64,000 nucleotides of DNA, from positions 1-64,000 of the forward strand of contig JBAXIB010000001.1 of assembly GCA_037138595.1 (NCBI GenBank). Direction: 5' to 3'. A program made the translations under genes and the position numbers. The notes beneath the pieces are model-generated. The model saw nothing but the letters and a program-made list of their open reading frames with translations, had not been told where the DNA came from and ran no database searches. The DNA is from UBA4742 sp037138595. GTDB lineage: Bacteria > Actinomycetota > Acidimicrobiia > Acidimicrobiales > Acidimicrobilacustridaceae. Positions within the stretch are counted from its first letter, which is position 1. The number at the start of each line of letters is the position of its first letter. Shown piece after piece: positions 1-8,299 of the stretch.

Positions 1-50
1 GCATCGATTTGGTTGACGTGGCGAAGATTGTCGACGGTCAACTTCGCTAG
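1..50 (+). CDS. possible 3' end of a gene entering from the left
   Basis: Reading from base 3, the plus strand encodes a short tail, IDLVDVAKIVDGQLR, followed by TAG at 48-50. The composition is that of an ordinary folded protein, and the gene would converge on the helicase that ends at 111. Only 15 codons are visible, so no family can be named. A minus-strand frame is also open from about base 84 to the window edge, and its composition looks less natural. This is a weak call. Confidence 0.3.
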   Translation, partial: IDLVDVAKIVDGQLR

Positions 51-110
51 TTGCGGCGGTCACGTCAAATTCTTCGACCACGAGTAAACCGAAGCAGTCC
101 CTGCGCAGGG

Positions 111-2630
111 TCACGCCTCGACAAGATCCGGTCTCGAAAGCTCAACCAGTGCAGTGAGTGCTGCGTCATCAAGCTGCGCCAACGAACCGGCAGTGTTCGT
201 ACCGACGATCTTCGATGCAATCGCTCGTTTCTGTTCCAACATCAGTTCGATACGTTCTTCGAGGGTGCCCGGGCAGACCAAATTATGAACCACCACATGT
301 CGAGTCTGACCGATACGCCAAGCTCGATCTGATGCTTGATCCTCTGCGGCGGGATTCCACCACATATCGAAATGGATGATGTGATTTGCCCGGGTCAGAT
401 TGAGCCCGATTCCTCCTGCTTTCAACGAGGAGTACAAAACTGGCGGACCATCCGGGGCGCAGAATCGATCCACCATTGCATCGCGTGCCGAACGCGCCAC
501 ACTGCCACTGAGCAAATCACTCTCGAGACCTAAGCGACGATCTAGATGGGCTGCGATCCTTTTTAGGAACGTCGGATATTGCGAGAACACAACCGCGGCC
601 GAGCCCTCATCGACGATCTCCTCAAGTAGCTCAGCCAAGCGATCAACTTTGCCTGACCTACCGCCGAGAGCAGCGTCAGGATCATCGATCATGGTGGCCG
701 GATGGTTACAAATCTGTTTCAGCTTGGAAATGCCATCAATGACGCAGATGCGCCGCTGTTCTTGGCCAGATTGTTCGACCTTTTCAAGCATGGTGGCTGC
801 GGCAGCTTCGTACGCGATAATTTGCTCGGTAGTCAGTGCGCAGTCGTCGCGTACAACAATCTTCGGTGGAAGATCATCTGCGACTCCTGGTTCGGTCTTC
901 ACCCGCCGAAGCACAAATGGGGACACCGCATCGGCAAGTCGATTTGCGCGTTCATCGCCCAGGTCGCCATCGGCCAATGCAGCATTATTAAATCGACCCA
1001 TAAAAACCGACAGCGGACCGAGCAAACCCGGATTGGCGAACTGCATCAATGACCACAGCTCTCCTGCATGGTTTTCAACCGGTGTGCCCGTGACGGCGAA
1101 CCGATACCGAGCGCTCAATCGACGAATGGAAGTCGCAGTCTTTGTCGCGGGGTTCTTAATCTTTCCGGCTTCGTCAAGAACGACGCGCAACCAGGAAATC
1201 TCGGCGAATTCGTCGGTGTCGTTTCGCACAATGTCGTAGGTCGTAACAACGACGTCAGCTCCGGTTGCTATGTCAGCGAGTCGACGTCGTGAGACGCCGT
1301 GAAATATCCGAACCTCAAGACCGGGCGTGAACTTCTGGGCTTCACGAACCCAGTTCGTAACAATCGAAGGCGGACACACCACCAACGTCGGACCGGAGTG
1401 ATCTCGGGCTATTGCGACGAGAATCTGCAGGGTCTTGCCCAGACCCATGTCATCAGCGAGGATCCCGCCAAGGTCATTCAATTCGCACCAAGCCAGCCAG
1501 TTCACACCGGTTCGTTGATAGGGCCGCAAGAGTGCTGTGACACCTTCCGGCAGCTTCACTTCCGAAAGTGCTGTCGGCGTCCAACCACCCTCGCGAACCG
1601 CGCTCATCCATGCGGGGGCATCAGCACCTAGATCAACGTCAACTCCTTCAAAGATGGTCCCTAACAACACGTCTGCCGCAGTGACGGGCTTCTCAGTTCG
1701 TCGCAAAAAGGCCAAGGCAGACGCAATTTCTTCGGCCCCTACCCGGACCCATCCATTTCCGGCTCGAAGCACCTCGCGCTGACTGTCGATCGCCAATTGA
1801 AGTTCCTCGGCCGTAACAACGACGCCCGCTATCTCAACCGTTCCGGTGAGTACCAATTGCGCCGCTGTTCCGAGACCGATTCCGGAACTCGAGCCACCGA
1901 CAACACGGCGCTTAACGACGGGTTTCGAAAACAGTTCGGCCGGGGCGATGGTAGCAATTGCCAATTCATTGAGCGTTGCTGCGTGACGATCGAGATAACG
2001 CACCACAGCATCTGGCTCAAGTTGCAACGGCGCTTTGAGATCCCACCCGGGCCAGAGTGCCATTCCAGCGCGAGCGCGTTCGGCTGTCATCAAATCTTCG
2101 AGCTCGCCTCGTCGTCGCAATCCGAGTGATCGATCATTAATCACGTCTTGAATGCTGATCACCATCGCCGGATCCGTCAGACCGACGACACACCCTTCGG
2201 CACTCCATGAACCTGTCGCATGAGCTGGCGGCTTCAATCGAATAGCAAGGCGCACTCCGGCGGCCCGCCTGGTTCGCACTTGGTCGCCCCAGAGAGTCAG
2301 TTCGGGACGCAACCGCCGCTTCCCTGCTTCGAGTTCGGGGCTCGCCGCAGCAACCACAACTGCCGCGGCGCCGTATGCCGTCGTGGCAATGGCATCGAGT
2401 CGCGACCGATACCACAGGTCAACATCTGAGCCGTCGACGAGAGATTTGACGGTCTCAGTCGACGCGTCTTCCAACTCGCCGTCGGGAAACCATTCCACCC
2501 AACGAGCTTGATCGGAAGCATCGTCCGCGCCTATCGGCGTAACATTTCCGTTTCGGACTAGTCGCTTGGCGCGCGCATCGAGCGTCGCCACAAGGTCCAC
2601 GTTCTGTTTCTTTTTCGGTTTAGGACTCAA
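111..2630 (-). CDS. SNF2-family DEAD/DEAH-box helicase
   Basis: An 839-residue SNF2/Swi2 superfamily 2 ATPase, expected to remodel protein-nucleic acid complexes using ATP. A roughly 350-residue N-terminal region precedes the motor. Walker A is DDMGLGKTLQ near residues 394-403, and the first lobe also has TLVVCPPSIVTNW (motif Ia region) and the VTGTPVEN motif. The C-terminal helicase lobe has LYSSLKAGGIGLNLTRA and DRAWRIGQTRHVVVH. Motif II reads LDEAGKIKNP where most relatives have DEAQ or DEAH followed by IKNP. The start is a TTG whose bases overlap the TGA of the glycosyltransferase upstream (TTGA), so translation is probably coupled. It could act in DNA repair or transcription; the sequence does not decide. 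Confidence 0.9.
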   Translation of the reverse strand: MSPKPKKKQNVDLVATLDARAKRLVRNGNVTPIGADDASDQARWVEWFPDGELEDASTETVKSLVDGSDVDLWYRSRLDAIATTAYGAAAVVVAAASPELEAGKRRLRPELTLWGDQVRTRRAAGVRLAIRLKPPAHATGSWSAEGCVVGLTDPAMVISIQDVINDRSLGLRRRGELEDLMTAERARAGMALWPGWDLKAPLQLEPDAVVRYLDRHAATLNELAIATIAPAELFSKPVVKRRVVGGSSSGIGLGTAAQLVLTGTVEIAGVVVTAEELQLAIDSQREVLRAGNGWVRVGAEEIASALAFLRRTEKPVTAADVLLGTIFEGVDVDLGADAPAWMSAVREGGWTPTALSEVKLPEGVTALLRPYQRTGVNWLAWCELNDLGGILADDMGLGKTLQILVAIARDHSGPTLVVCPPSIVTNWVREAQKFTPGLEVRIFHGVSRRRLADIATGADVVVTTYDIVRNDTDEFAEISWLRVVLDEAGKIKNPATKTATSIRRLSARYRFAVTGTPVENHAGELWSLMQFANPGLLGPLSVFMGRFNNAALADGDLGDERANRLADAVSPFVLRRVKTEPGVADDLPPKIVVRDDCALTTEQIIAYEAAAATMLEKVEQSGQEQRRICVIDGISKLKQICNHPATMIDDPDAALGGRSGKVDRLAELLEEIVDEGSAAVVFSQYPTFLKRIAAHLDRRLGLESDLLSGSVARSARDAMVDRFCAPDGPPVLYSSLKAGGIGLNLTRANHIIHFDMWWNPAAEDQASDRAWRIGQTRHVVVHNLVCPGTLEERIELMLEQKRAIASKIVGTNTAGSLAQLDDAALTALVELSRPDLVEA

Positions 2631-3568
2631 GTTGTCCGCGACCTGTCAGTCGTTGCAGTCGGTGGTTCGCCGGCTTCATTCATTAAAAACAAAGGGGGCG
2701 GTCCAAAACGGCCTCGTAAAAAATCAATGAGGCCCCATACTCGACCTTTGGCCGAGAATATGAACGGCGAGTACGAGCGTTGAACGATTCCGCGCGTCAA
2801 CTGAAACAGAGCAATGATGAATCGTATTGCAGCCTGATAGCGACCTGAGTGTTCTCGCACCAGCAGCAACGTGTTTCGATGCATGAGGTAGTCGGTCACC
2901 GGACTTCCCGATCTCATCGTCGGATTTTTGACCATAGCGCCGCACACAAGACCGACTTCCCATCCTGCTGCTATGGCACGCAGTCCCAGGTCAGCCTCCT
3001 CGCAGTATGCGAAGTACCGCTCATCGAATAGGCCAATCTCGCGCAGGCATTCGCGCCTCGCGATGAGCAATGTCCCGTGGGGATAATCGACCGAACGCCA
3101 GCCCGGCGGTTCGGAATTTCCTGGAATGGTCATGCCGCCGAAATACCGGTCATAAACCGGGACTTCGCCTTCGCCAACGTCCGCGCAAGCGAGGCCTGCG
3201 CGTCGTCGGCCTTCTGCTGCATCGACGAGTCGCTTCAGTGTTCCCTCGGCTGGAAGTGCATCATGAGGAGCGAGCGCGACCCAATCACCGATTCCTTCAT
3301 TCATCCACTTACGAAATCCGACATTTGCACCCGGTCCGAAGCCGGTATTGGCAGCAAGCATGACAATCTCGACTTCGTGGGGCGATCGATCAACGATTGC
3401 CTGCAATTGTTCGAGCGATTCGGGAGTTGAGCAGTTGTCGACCACCATGATCCGCACCGGAACTCCTTGGTGTTGGAATGCTGCAATCGTGTCACCGCAA
3501 CGATTCGGCTGATTCCAGTGGACGAGTACGACGGTGACTTCGCCACTCGTTGTTTTCTCGTTTGCCAC
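2627..3568 (-). CDS. glycosyltransferase family 2
   Basis: A 313-residue GT-A fold glycosyltransferase of family 2, close in style to rhamnosyltransferases and mycobacterial galactofuranosyltransferase-like enzymes. The N terminus VTVVLVHWNQPN is the usual first strand, followed by RIMVVDNCSTPESL and AANTGFGPGANVGFRKW, the nucleotide-sugar binding region. YFAYCEEADLGLRAIAAGWEVG is the C-terminal ED acceptor/base motif. It probably transfers a sugar to a cell-wall or extracellular glycan at the cytoplasmic face; donor and acceptor are unknown. The start is GTG at 3568. It lies 91 bases downstream of the conservon GTPase and shares the TTGA junction with the helicase. Confidence 0.88.
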   Translation of the reverse strand: MANEKTTSGEVTVVLVHWNQPNRCGDTIAAFQHQGVPVRIMVVDNCSTPESLEQLQAIVDRSPHEVEIVMLAANTGFGPGANVGFRKWMNEGIGDWVALAPHDALPAEGTLKRLVDAAEGRRRAGLACADVGEGEVPVYDRYFGGMTIPGNSEPPGWRSVDYPHGTLLIARRECLREIGLFDERYFAYCEEADLGLRAIAAGWEVGLVCGAMVKNPTMRSGSPVTDYLMHRNTLLLVREHSGRYQAAIRFIIALFQLTRGIVQRSYSPFIFSAKGRVWGLIDFLRGRFGPPPLFLMNEAGEPPTATTDRSRTT

Positions 3569-3659
3569 CGTCGGAATCTACCGGACGAGTCGCTTCACAC
3601 TCACTTCGGTCAATCAAACAGACCAGACCATCGTTGGCATGACACCGGTGCTTGCAAGA

Positions 3660-4286
3660 TCATCCAGGCGGGCCAGCCCCCGCTGACGCTCGCATCAGCG
3701 CATGCTGAACCAGTTGGAGCAAGGCACTCTTCGTCGATGCGCGATCCCGAGCATCAGTGGTGATCATTGGCACGTCACCTGGAACGGCAAGCGCCTCGCG
3801 CACATCATCGAGCGAGTGTTGAAGCTTTCCGTGGAACAGGTTAACGGCAACGATAAACGGCACGCCCTGAGTTTCCATATAGTCAACCGCTGGAAAGCAG
3901 TCAGCGAGGCGACTGGTATCGACTAGAACCACCGCACCAATGGCGCCGCGAACCAAGTCATCCCACATGAACTTGAATCGGTCCTGACCCGGTGTACCGA
4001 AGAGGTACAAAATCAGGTCGCTACCCAAAGTGATTCGACCAAAATCCATTGCGACGGTTGTGGTCGTCTTGCCCGTATTCGTGCCGCCAGTTTCATCAAT
4101 GCCTTCAGCAACTTTCGTCATGGCAGCTTCAGTAGTAAGCGGCGCGATCTCTGAGATCGATCCAACAAAGGTGGTCTTCCCCACCGCGAAGCCGCCGGCC
4201 ACGATAATTTTTACCGGAAGTGGTGCTCCCGAATCATCGCTGCCGGACTCTTCTGAAGCCGGAGCGTCAGAGCGCTTGGATACCAT
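3660..4286 (-). CDS. cvnD: conservon small GTPase (CvnD / MglA-like)
   Basis: A Ras-like ATP/GTP-binding protein, the fourth conservon component, thought to work as a switch with the Roadblock and DUF742 proteins at the membrane-bound kinase. Visible motifs are the P-loop AGGFAVGKTTFVG, the TTTVAMDFGRI switch region, LFGTPGQDRFKFMWDDLVRGA (G3) and VAVNLF in place of the usual NKxD. I chose the ATG at 4286 because GAAAGGG lies about 7 bases upstream; a TTG at 4301 is in frame but lacks a Shine-Dalgarno sequence. The start lies inside the end of the DUF742 gene, overlapping it by 20 bases, so the two are co-translated. Confidence 0.92.
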   Translation of the reverse strand: MVSKRSDAPASEESGSDDSGAPLPVKIIVAGGFAVGKTTFVGSISEIAPLTTEAAMTKVAEGIDETGGTNTGKTTTTVAMDFGRITLGSDLILYLFGTPGQDRFKFMWDDLVRGAIGAVVLVDTSRLADCFPAVDYMETQGVPFIVAVNLFHGKLQHSLDDVREALAVPGDVPMITTDARDRASTKSALLQLVQHALMRASAGAGPPG

Positions 4287-4647
4287 CGAGCACCCTTTCA
4301 AGAAGTTGCTGGTCAGGGCGGGATTGCCCCGTTGTCGAATACTGCGGCCGATAACTAATCACCAGGCCAGCTTGGGCCAAGTCGCCAACCAAGACCCGCG
4401 CTACGCCCAATGGAACACCAAGATGGGCTGAGATTTCCGCGATCGAAATTGGCGACTGGCAAAGCACAATGATCTGACGCGATTCCAAAGTGAGCGTTGA
4501 TGCTTCGGCTATTCCTTCGGGCGTAATCTTGATAAGCGTCTCGAGCGGCAGGTCAACAGCCGAGCGCGTGCGACCCTGCGTCATCACGTACGAGCGCACG
4601 CGAAACGCAGGACCGACCTGCTCGGAGTGATTGCCAGAAAAAGTCAT
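4267..4647 (-). CDS. cvnC: DUF742 protein (conservon CvnC)
   Basis: A 126-residue DUF742 protein. Members have a winged-helix-like fold and always accompany the kinase, Roadblock and GTPase genes. The core includes VRSYVMTQGRTRSA, LPLETLIKI, and the helix-turn-helix-like stretch SPISIAEISAHLGVPLGVAR followed by VLVGDLAQAGLV, all typical of the family. The ATG at 4647 overlaps the TGA of the Roadblock gene (ATGA at 4644-4647), which fixes the start and implies translational coupling. A longer reading from 4779 would run back through the Roadblock gene and is not credible. The partner is probably CvnB/CvnD at the membrane; the biochemical role is not established. Confidence 0.92.
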   Translation of the reverse strand: MTFSGNHSEQVGPAFRVRSYVMTQGRTRSAVDLPLETLIKITPEGIAEASTLTLESRQIIVLCQSPISIAEISAHLGVPLGVARVLVGDLAQAGLVISYRPQYSTTGQSRPDQQLLERVLDGIQAL

Positions 4648-5063
4648 CGTGGTAACGAGGTTTGCAATTCGGCTCGGATTTCCGGTGTCAATACGGCGCC
4701 AGCTTTTTCGACCAACATCGCCATCTCGTAGCCAACTAGGCCAACGTCGCATTGGGCTGAGGCGACACATCCCAAACACGAACCGTCACTAATGCCGGTC
4801 ACGAAAAGGAAGGCATTTTCCATTTCGATGATGACGTTGTTGACCACGCCGCCCGCAAAACGATCGGCAGCGCCATAGGCCAAGCCAATGAGGCCGGACG
4901 CGACCGCGCCAAACCGGTCAGCACCATCACGATCAAGGCCGGCCGACGTCGCGATCGGCAAACCATCGGATGACACCACAACTGCCTCGCTCACGCCCGG
5001 CACCCGTTCCGCGAAGTTTTGGACAAGCCAGTTCAAGTTTTGTGCTGCGGAGCTGAGTTCCAT
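4644..5063 (-). CDS. cvnB: Roadblock/LC7 domain protein (conservon CvnB)
   Basis: A Roadblock/LC7 protein of about 139 residues, the presumed GTPase-activating or scaffold partner of the MglA-like GTPase. The start region MELSSAAQNLNWLVQNFAERVPGV and the core VVVSSDGLPIATSAGLDRDGADRFGAVASG are characteristic. I prefer the ATG at 5063, because GGAGG lies about 11 bases upstream and family members begin just before AAQNLNWL. The ATG at 5081 would add six residues but has no Shine-Dalgarno sequence. The gene follows the kinase after a gap of about 73 bases and overlaps cvnC by four. Confidence 0.92.
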   Translation of the reverse strand: MELSSAAQNLNWLVQNFAERVPGVSEAVVVSSDGLPIATSAGLDRDGADRFGAVASGLIGLAYGAADRFAGGVVNNVIIEMENAFLFVTGISDGSCLGCVASAQCDVGLVGYEMAMLVEKAGAVLTPEIRAELQTSLPR

Positions 5064-5136
5064 GGCCGTGTTGGCCTCCATTCAAGTTTGACTACCATCG
5101 AATTGTCTAACGGATTTCCTTGATCTTCAGCGCTAC

Positions 5137-7947
5137 TTAAGACTCCCGAGGGTCTGATGCTGAAGTTGCAGCGTCACTACGACCTTTGTCGAGTCCCGAT
5201 CGGTACCGTGACAACATTTTGCGTACCTCTTCCGGTGATCGCTGACTCGCTCCACTTCCGCGAGTTGCCGTCCCCGGAGCGGACGTGCCCGATCCATCTT
5301 CAGAGCGTTTCTTTGGGGTGCGGCGTACCAGACCCGCAGCGGTAAGTGCTGGTTCTTCGACCGCAGGAGCTAAGCCATCCGGAACCTGAATCTCAGCTAC
5401 CGGAGCCTCTGGGACTGCAGAGTCTGGGACTGCAGACTCGGAAACCACAACCGCCTCGGCTGCTGCAACAGGTGGCTCGACGGGAGCTCGTCCATGCACG
5501 CCTTCAACCGGTCGGGGTGCGGATTCGTCGTTGACGAACGATTCGACCTCGAGTTGAAAGTCCACGTCGTCGACCAGTTCTACCTCTGGCAACTCGTCTG
5601 GTTCCGCAAGGACGGTCGGCTCGAGAAGTTGGACTGCTTCGGCGAGAGCAAACGGCTCCACAAATTCCACCGGTTCAACTGACGACGCGGACGCCTCCGA
5701 ATCAACGGGTTCAGGAGACTCGAACTGATCAGCGACTTCCAGTGGGATGCCCACGTCCTCCTGTTCCGGGGACGCGTCGAAAACCAAGTCGATGTTGTCG
5801 CGTGCGTCGACATCGGCCGCAACTTCGAACGACGATTCGGCTTCGGAGACAAAATCAGAGGCGTCAACGAGCAGCTGGCCATCGACATACACCTGATTGC
5901 CGGGGATTGTGACCAGCGCGGTTACTCCCCCAGATGCTGAAGTATTCATCTCGACGCCGATCGAGAAACGGCTGGCAAGCCGACCGATCACGATGAAACC
6001 AAGCGAGCGACTGAGTGCCAAGCCCACCAAAGGTGGTCGGGCCAAGGTTTGGTTTGCCTCCTGAAACTGCTCGGGCGACATCCCGATTCCATGGTCAGTG
6101 ATCGACAGAACATATCCAGTGTCACTTCGGCGACCATCGATCTCGATTGCACTATCTGGAGGAGAAAAATGAGTCGCATTTTCCATCAACTCCGACAACA
6201 GGTGCGCCAGATCAACAGCTACGTTTCCACCAACGGTGACCTCGTCAAGGCTCACGATCGAGATTCGGGCGAAATCCTCAACCTCACCAATTGCGACGCG
6301 TACGACATCGGCAAGAGGAATCGGGCGTCCTCGCCGACGTGGAGGTTCCGCCCCCGCTAGCACCAGGAGCGATTCAGCGTTGCGGCGCATACGGGTTGCA
6401 AGATGATCAAGTTTGAACAGGTTTTCAAGTTGTTCAGGATCTTCTTCGTGCGATTCAAGCTGATCGATAAACTCAATTTGGCGATCTAGCAGCGTTTGGT
6501 TTCGGCGGGCAAGGTTAATGAAGATCTCACCTATGCCCTTCCGGAGCAGGACGCTTTGTTCTTCGGCGACCTCTACGGTCACGTCTTGAATGGAATTGAA
6601 CTCGGTGGCGAGTTGACCAATCTCGTCGTTCGACCGAACTGAAATTGGCGTAATCACGTCGCGATCGACATCGTCAATCCCATCAGGGTTTCGCAAACCT
6701 TCAACCAATGCGGGAAGTTGAACTGACCACAATGCATGTGCCGCCCGGGTCAGACGTTTCAGCGGCCCAGTAACTGAGCGAGCAACGTAGAACGCGATGA
6801 TCAATGCGATTGCGATCGCTCCAAGGGTGCCGACTACGAAATACAACGCAGCCTGACGAGCGTCACTGCGCACGTGCTGCGCCTGAGTAAGCACGCCGCT
6901 AACTACCACCATCTCAGCCGTTTGGAGTGCCGTGAGCTGATTGGTCGATGCTTGGACCACTGCCGCCGGATCAACCTTGGTAAACGCACCGGTTGATGAA
7001 TTGACACTGATCTTGGGCGAATACACGGTCTCAGCACCGGTTGTCACGACCGCGACGCTGTTGGTCGAATTCAATTTGAGCCCGCTCTTGGGATCCAGAG
7101 TCGCTATTACCTGGCTCGCGGCTGAATCTTTGATCTGATCTTCGAATGAACCCAATGTCTGATCACGGTGTGCATCGGAGTAGAGCCGTTGTTGTTCCTC
7201 GGTTGATGATTCGACGAATACCCGCTCCTGAAACTTCAGGTCCGCATCGGCGGTAGCGAAAGCCGAGTAAACCTCGCAACCGGCGAACAAATTCGGGCAC
7301 GGAGCACCTGCAGCCTCATGTGTAGGCCACTTGTCAGGGAAATATCCTGCCTGGGCGATACCAACCGACAGCGCGGCTTCATTCGCCTGCGAAGCTTTCA
7401 GACGATTCATTCCGGCAAACGTCGCAAGTCCTCGAGCCAACGTTGGATCGTCGGCACCTTGGGCGATGGTGGCGCTTAACGCGGTCAAGTCATCAGACAT
7501 CGCAACGAAACCGGTAGTCATTTCAGTCGCGCCAATCGTGCCGCTCGCGATTGACTCGCGTAGACCCGCCAACAACGCGAGCTGGTCAGAAACCGCCGCA
7601 ACCGATGTTGCGAGCTCGGCAGAATCGGCGCTGGGATTTGCGGCTGCCAACGATGCCTCGTACTGCGCTACTGCTTGATCGGTTAGCGCCTGTTGGGCAT
7701 GAAGTTCATCAGCCCATTGCTTTCCACCGCTCGCAATTGACGCAGCCGAAAGTACCGACTCATTTTGCAACTCATGAGATAGGTTGGCGGAAACGGCGGC
7801 CATTTCAGCGAGTTGCTCCACTCGCTTTGCTGCCGTGGCTGTGTCGAGGCGCTGAGTCACTCCCATCCCAGCCAAAACGACTAACACCAGCACCGGAGCA
7901 ATGACTACCGCAATCAGCTTGGTGCCGACCTTCATATTCTTCAGCAT
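5137..7947 (-). CDS. cvnA: sensor histidine kinase with nitrate/nitrite-sensor-type domain (conservon CvnA)
   Basis: A 936-residue membrane histidine kinase. Transmembrane segments lie near residues 10-30 and 367-388 and flank a large extracytoplasmic domain of the NIT (nitrate/nitrite-sensing) type. This domain contains one close cysteine pair, C217 and C224, that could form a disulfide. A HAMP-like region follows, then the phosphoacceptor region LFKLDHLATRMRRNAESLL with H515. The ATPase domain (about 575-682) has ELMENATHFSPPDS and ITDHGIGMS. Residues about 690-936 form an acidic, proline- and valine-rich tail that ends in the RRTPKKRSED region and probably binds partners. It opens the cvnABCD cluster. 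The true ligand is unknown; NIT is a fold label, not proof of nitrate sensing. Confidence 0.93.
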   Translation of the reverse strand: MLKNMKVGTKLIAVVIAPVLVLVVLAGMGVTQRLDTATAAKRVEQLAEMAAVSANLSHELQNESVLSAASIASGGKQWADELHAQQALTDQAVAQYEASLAAANPSADSAELATSVAAVSDQLALLAGLRESIASGTIGATEMTTGFVAMSDDLTALSATIAQGADDPTLARGLATFAGMNRLKASQANEAALSVGIAQAGYFPDKWPTHEAAGAPCPNLFAGCEVYSAFATADADLKFQERVFVESSTEEQQRLYSDAHRDQTLGSFEDQIKDSAASQVIATLDPKSGLKLNSTNSVAVVTTGAETVYSPKISVNSSTGAFTKVDPAAVVQASTNQLTALQTAEMVVVSGVLTQAQHVRSDARQAALYFVVGTLGAIAIALIIAFYVARSVTGPLKRLTRAAHALWSVQLPALVEGLRNPDGIDDVDRDVITPISVRSNDEIGQLATEFNSIQDVTVEVAEEQSVLLRKGIGEIFINLARRNQTLLDRQIEFIDQLESHEEDPEQLENLFKLDHLATRMRRNAESLLVLAGAEPPRRRGRPIPLADVVRVAIGEVEDFARISIVSLDEVTVGGNVAVDLAHLLSELMENATHFSPPDSAIEIDGRRSDTGYVLSITDHGIGMSPEQFQEANQTLARPPLVGLALSRSLGFIVIGRLASRFSIGVEMNTSASGGVTALVTIPGNQVYVDGQLLVDASDFVSEAESSFEVAADVDARDNIDLVFDASPEQEDVGIPLEVADQFESPEPVDSEASASSVEPVEFVEPFALAEAVQLLEPTVLAEPDELPEVELVDDVDFQLEVESFVNDESAPRPVEGVHGRAPVEPPVAAAEAVVVSESAVPDSAVPEAPVAEIQVPDGLAPAVEEPALTAAGLVRRTPKKRSEDGSGTSAPGTATRGSGASQRSPEEVRKMLSRYRSGLDKGRSDAATSASDPRES
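5408..5437. repeat. 2 x 15-bp tandem repeat inside cvnA
   Basis: Two adjacent 15-base units, TCTGGGACTGCAGAG and TCTGGGACTGCAGAC, differ at one base. They encode the repeated SAVPD/SAVPE peptide of the kinase's proline-rich tail. A multiple of three keeps frame, so the tail length may vary between strains by slippage. Confidence 0.75.
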
Positions 7948-8299
7948 CTAGCGCCCTTGGGCCTTGTCAGTCGACACGTTGATCCCCACATATGTTCAGA
8001 TTGCGGATTGGTGATATTTCAGATCCATACCCAGAGGACTGAGTTACGGCCTCACGAGAATTCTTTGTTCAATCGGCCGCATTCGGCCGGACTTGAGTAG
8101 CTAGGCAAGTCCTTTCGTCGGCCGTAACGGCATGCGGACCACAACCTGCACTCAAATGGACATTTCATCGACGCAGATCACCGTGGAAGATTACCGAAAC
8201 GGTGCCGATTTTCAGGTATAGCAGGTGAGAAAAACGGCGCAGGACCTCAACATCTCGCTAGGGTGATTGCAGTTTCAAACCCAGATAGGAGATCAATCC
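7948..8299. other. 352-bp intergenic region between divergent genes
   Basis: The only gene-free stretch longer than 300 bases. It separates the conservon (minus) from the DUF2510-type membrane protein (plus) and must hold both promoters. I cannot place -10/-35 boxes with confidence. It contains the inverted repeats described at 8043-8128. No open frame with a credible start and ribosome site was found. Confidence 0.7.
8043..8128. ncRNA. candidate structured RNA or leader element (three stems)
   Basis: A 9-bp inverted repeat, GTTACGGCC (8043-8051) and GGCCGTAAC (8120-8128), encloses two further perfect hairpins. These are CGGCCG-catt-CGGCCG (8074-8089) and GGACTTG-10 nt-CAAGTCC (8089-8112). 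Together they would fold as a closed multi-branch structure of 86 nucleotides. The fold is nearly symmetric, so the strand is undecided: minus would place it about 95 bases before cvnA, plus about 170 bases before the membrane protein. It does not match the consensus of any riboswitch or tRNA I can recall. It could also be a set of DNA-binding sites. Confidence 0.35.

Noticed and set aside
400..1239. Long plus-strand frame (279 codons) antisense to the SNF2 helicase
   Set aside because: Serine/arginine-rich composition with no domain, no ribosome site, and the opposite frame encodes a helicase with conserved motifs. It is a shadow of codon bias.
8043..8128. tRNA or tmRNA-like gene at the stem cluster
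   Set aside because: The closing stem is 9 bp, and there is no CCA end, T-loop consensus or anticodon arm geometry.
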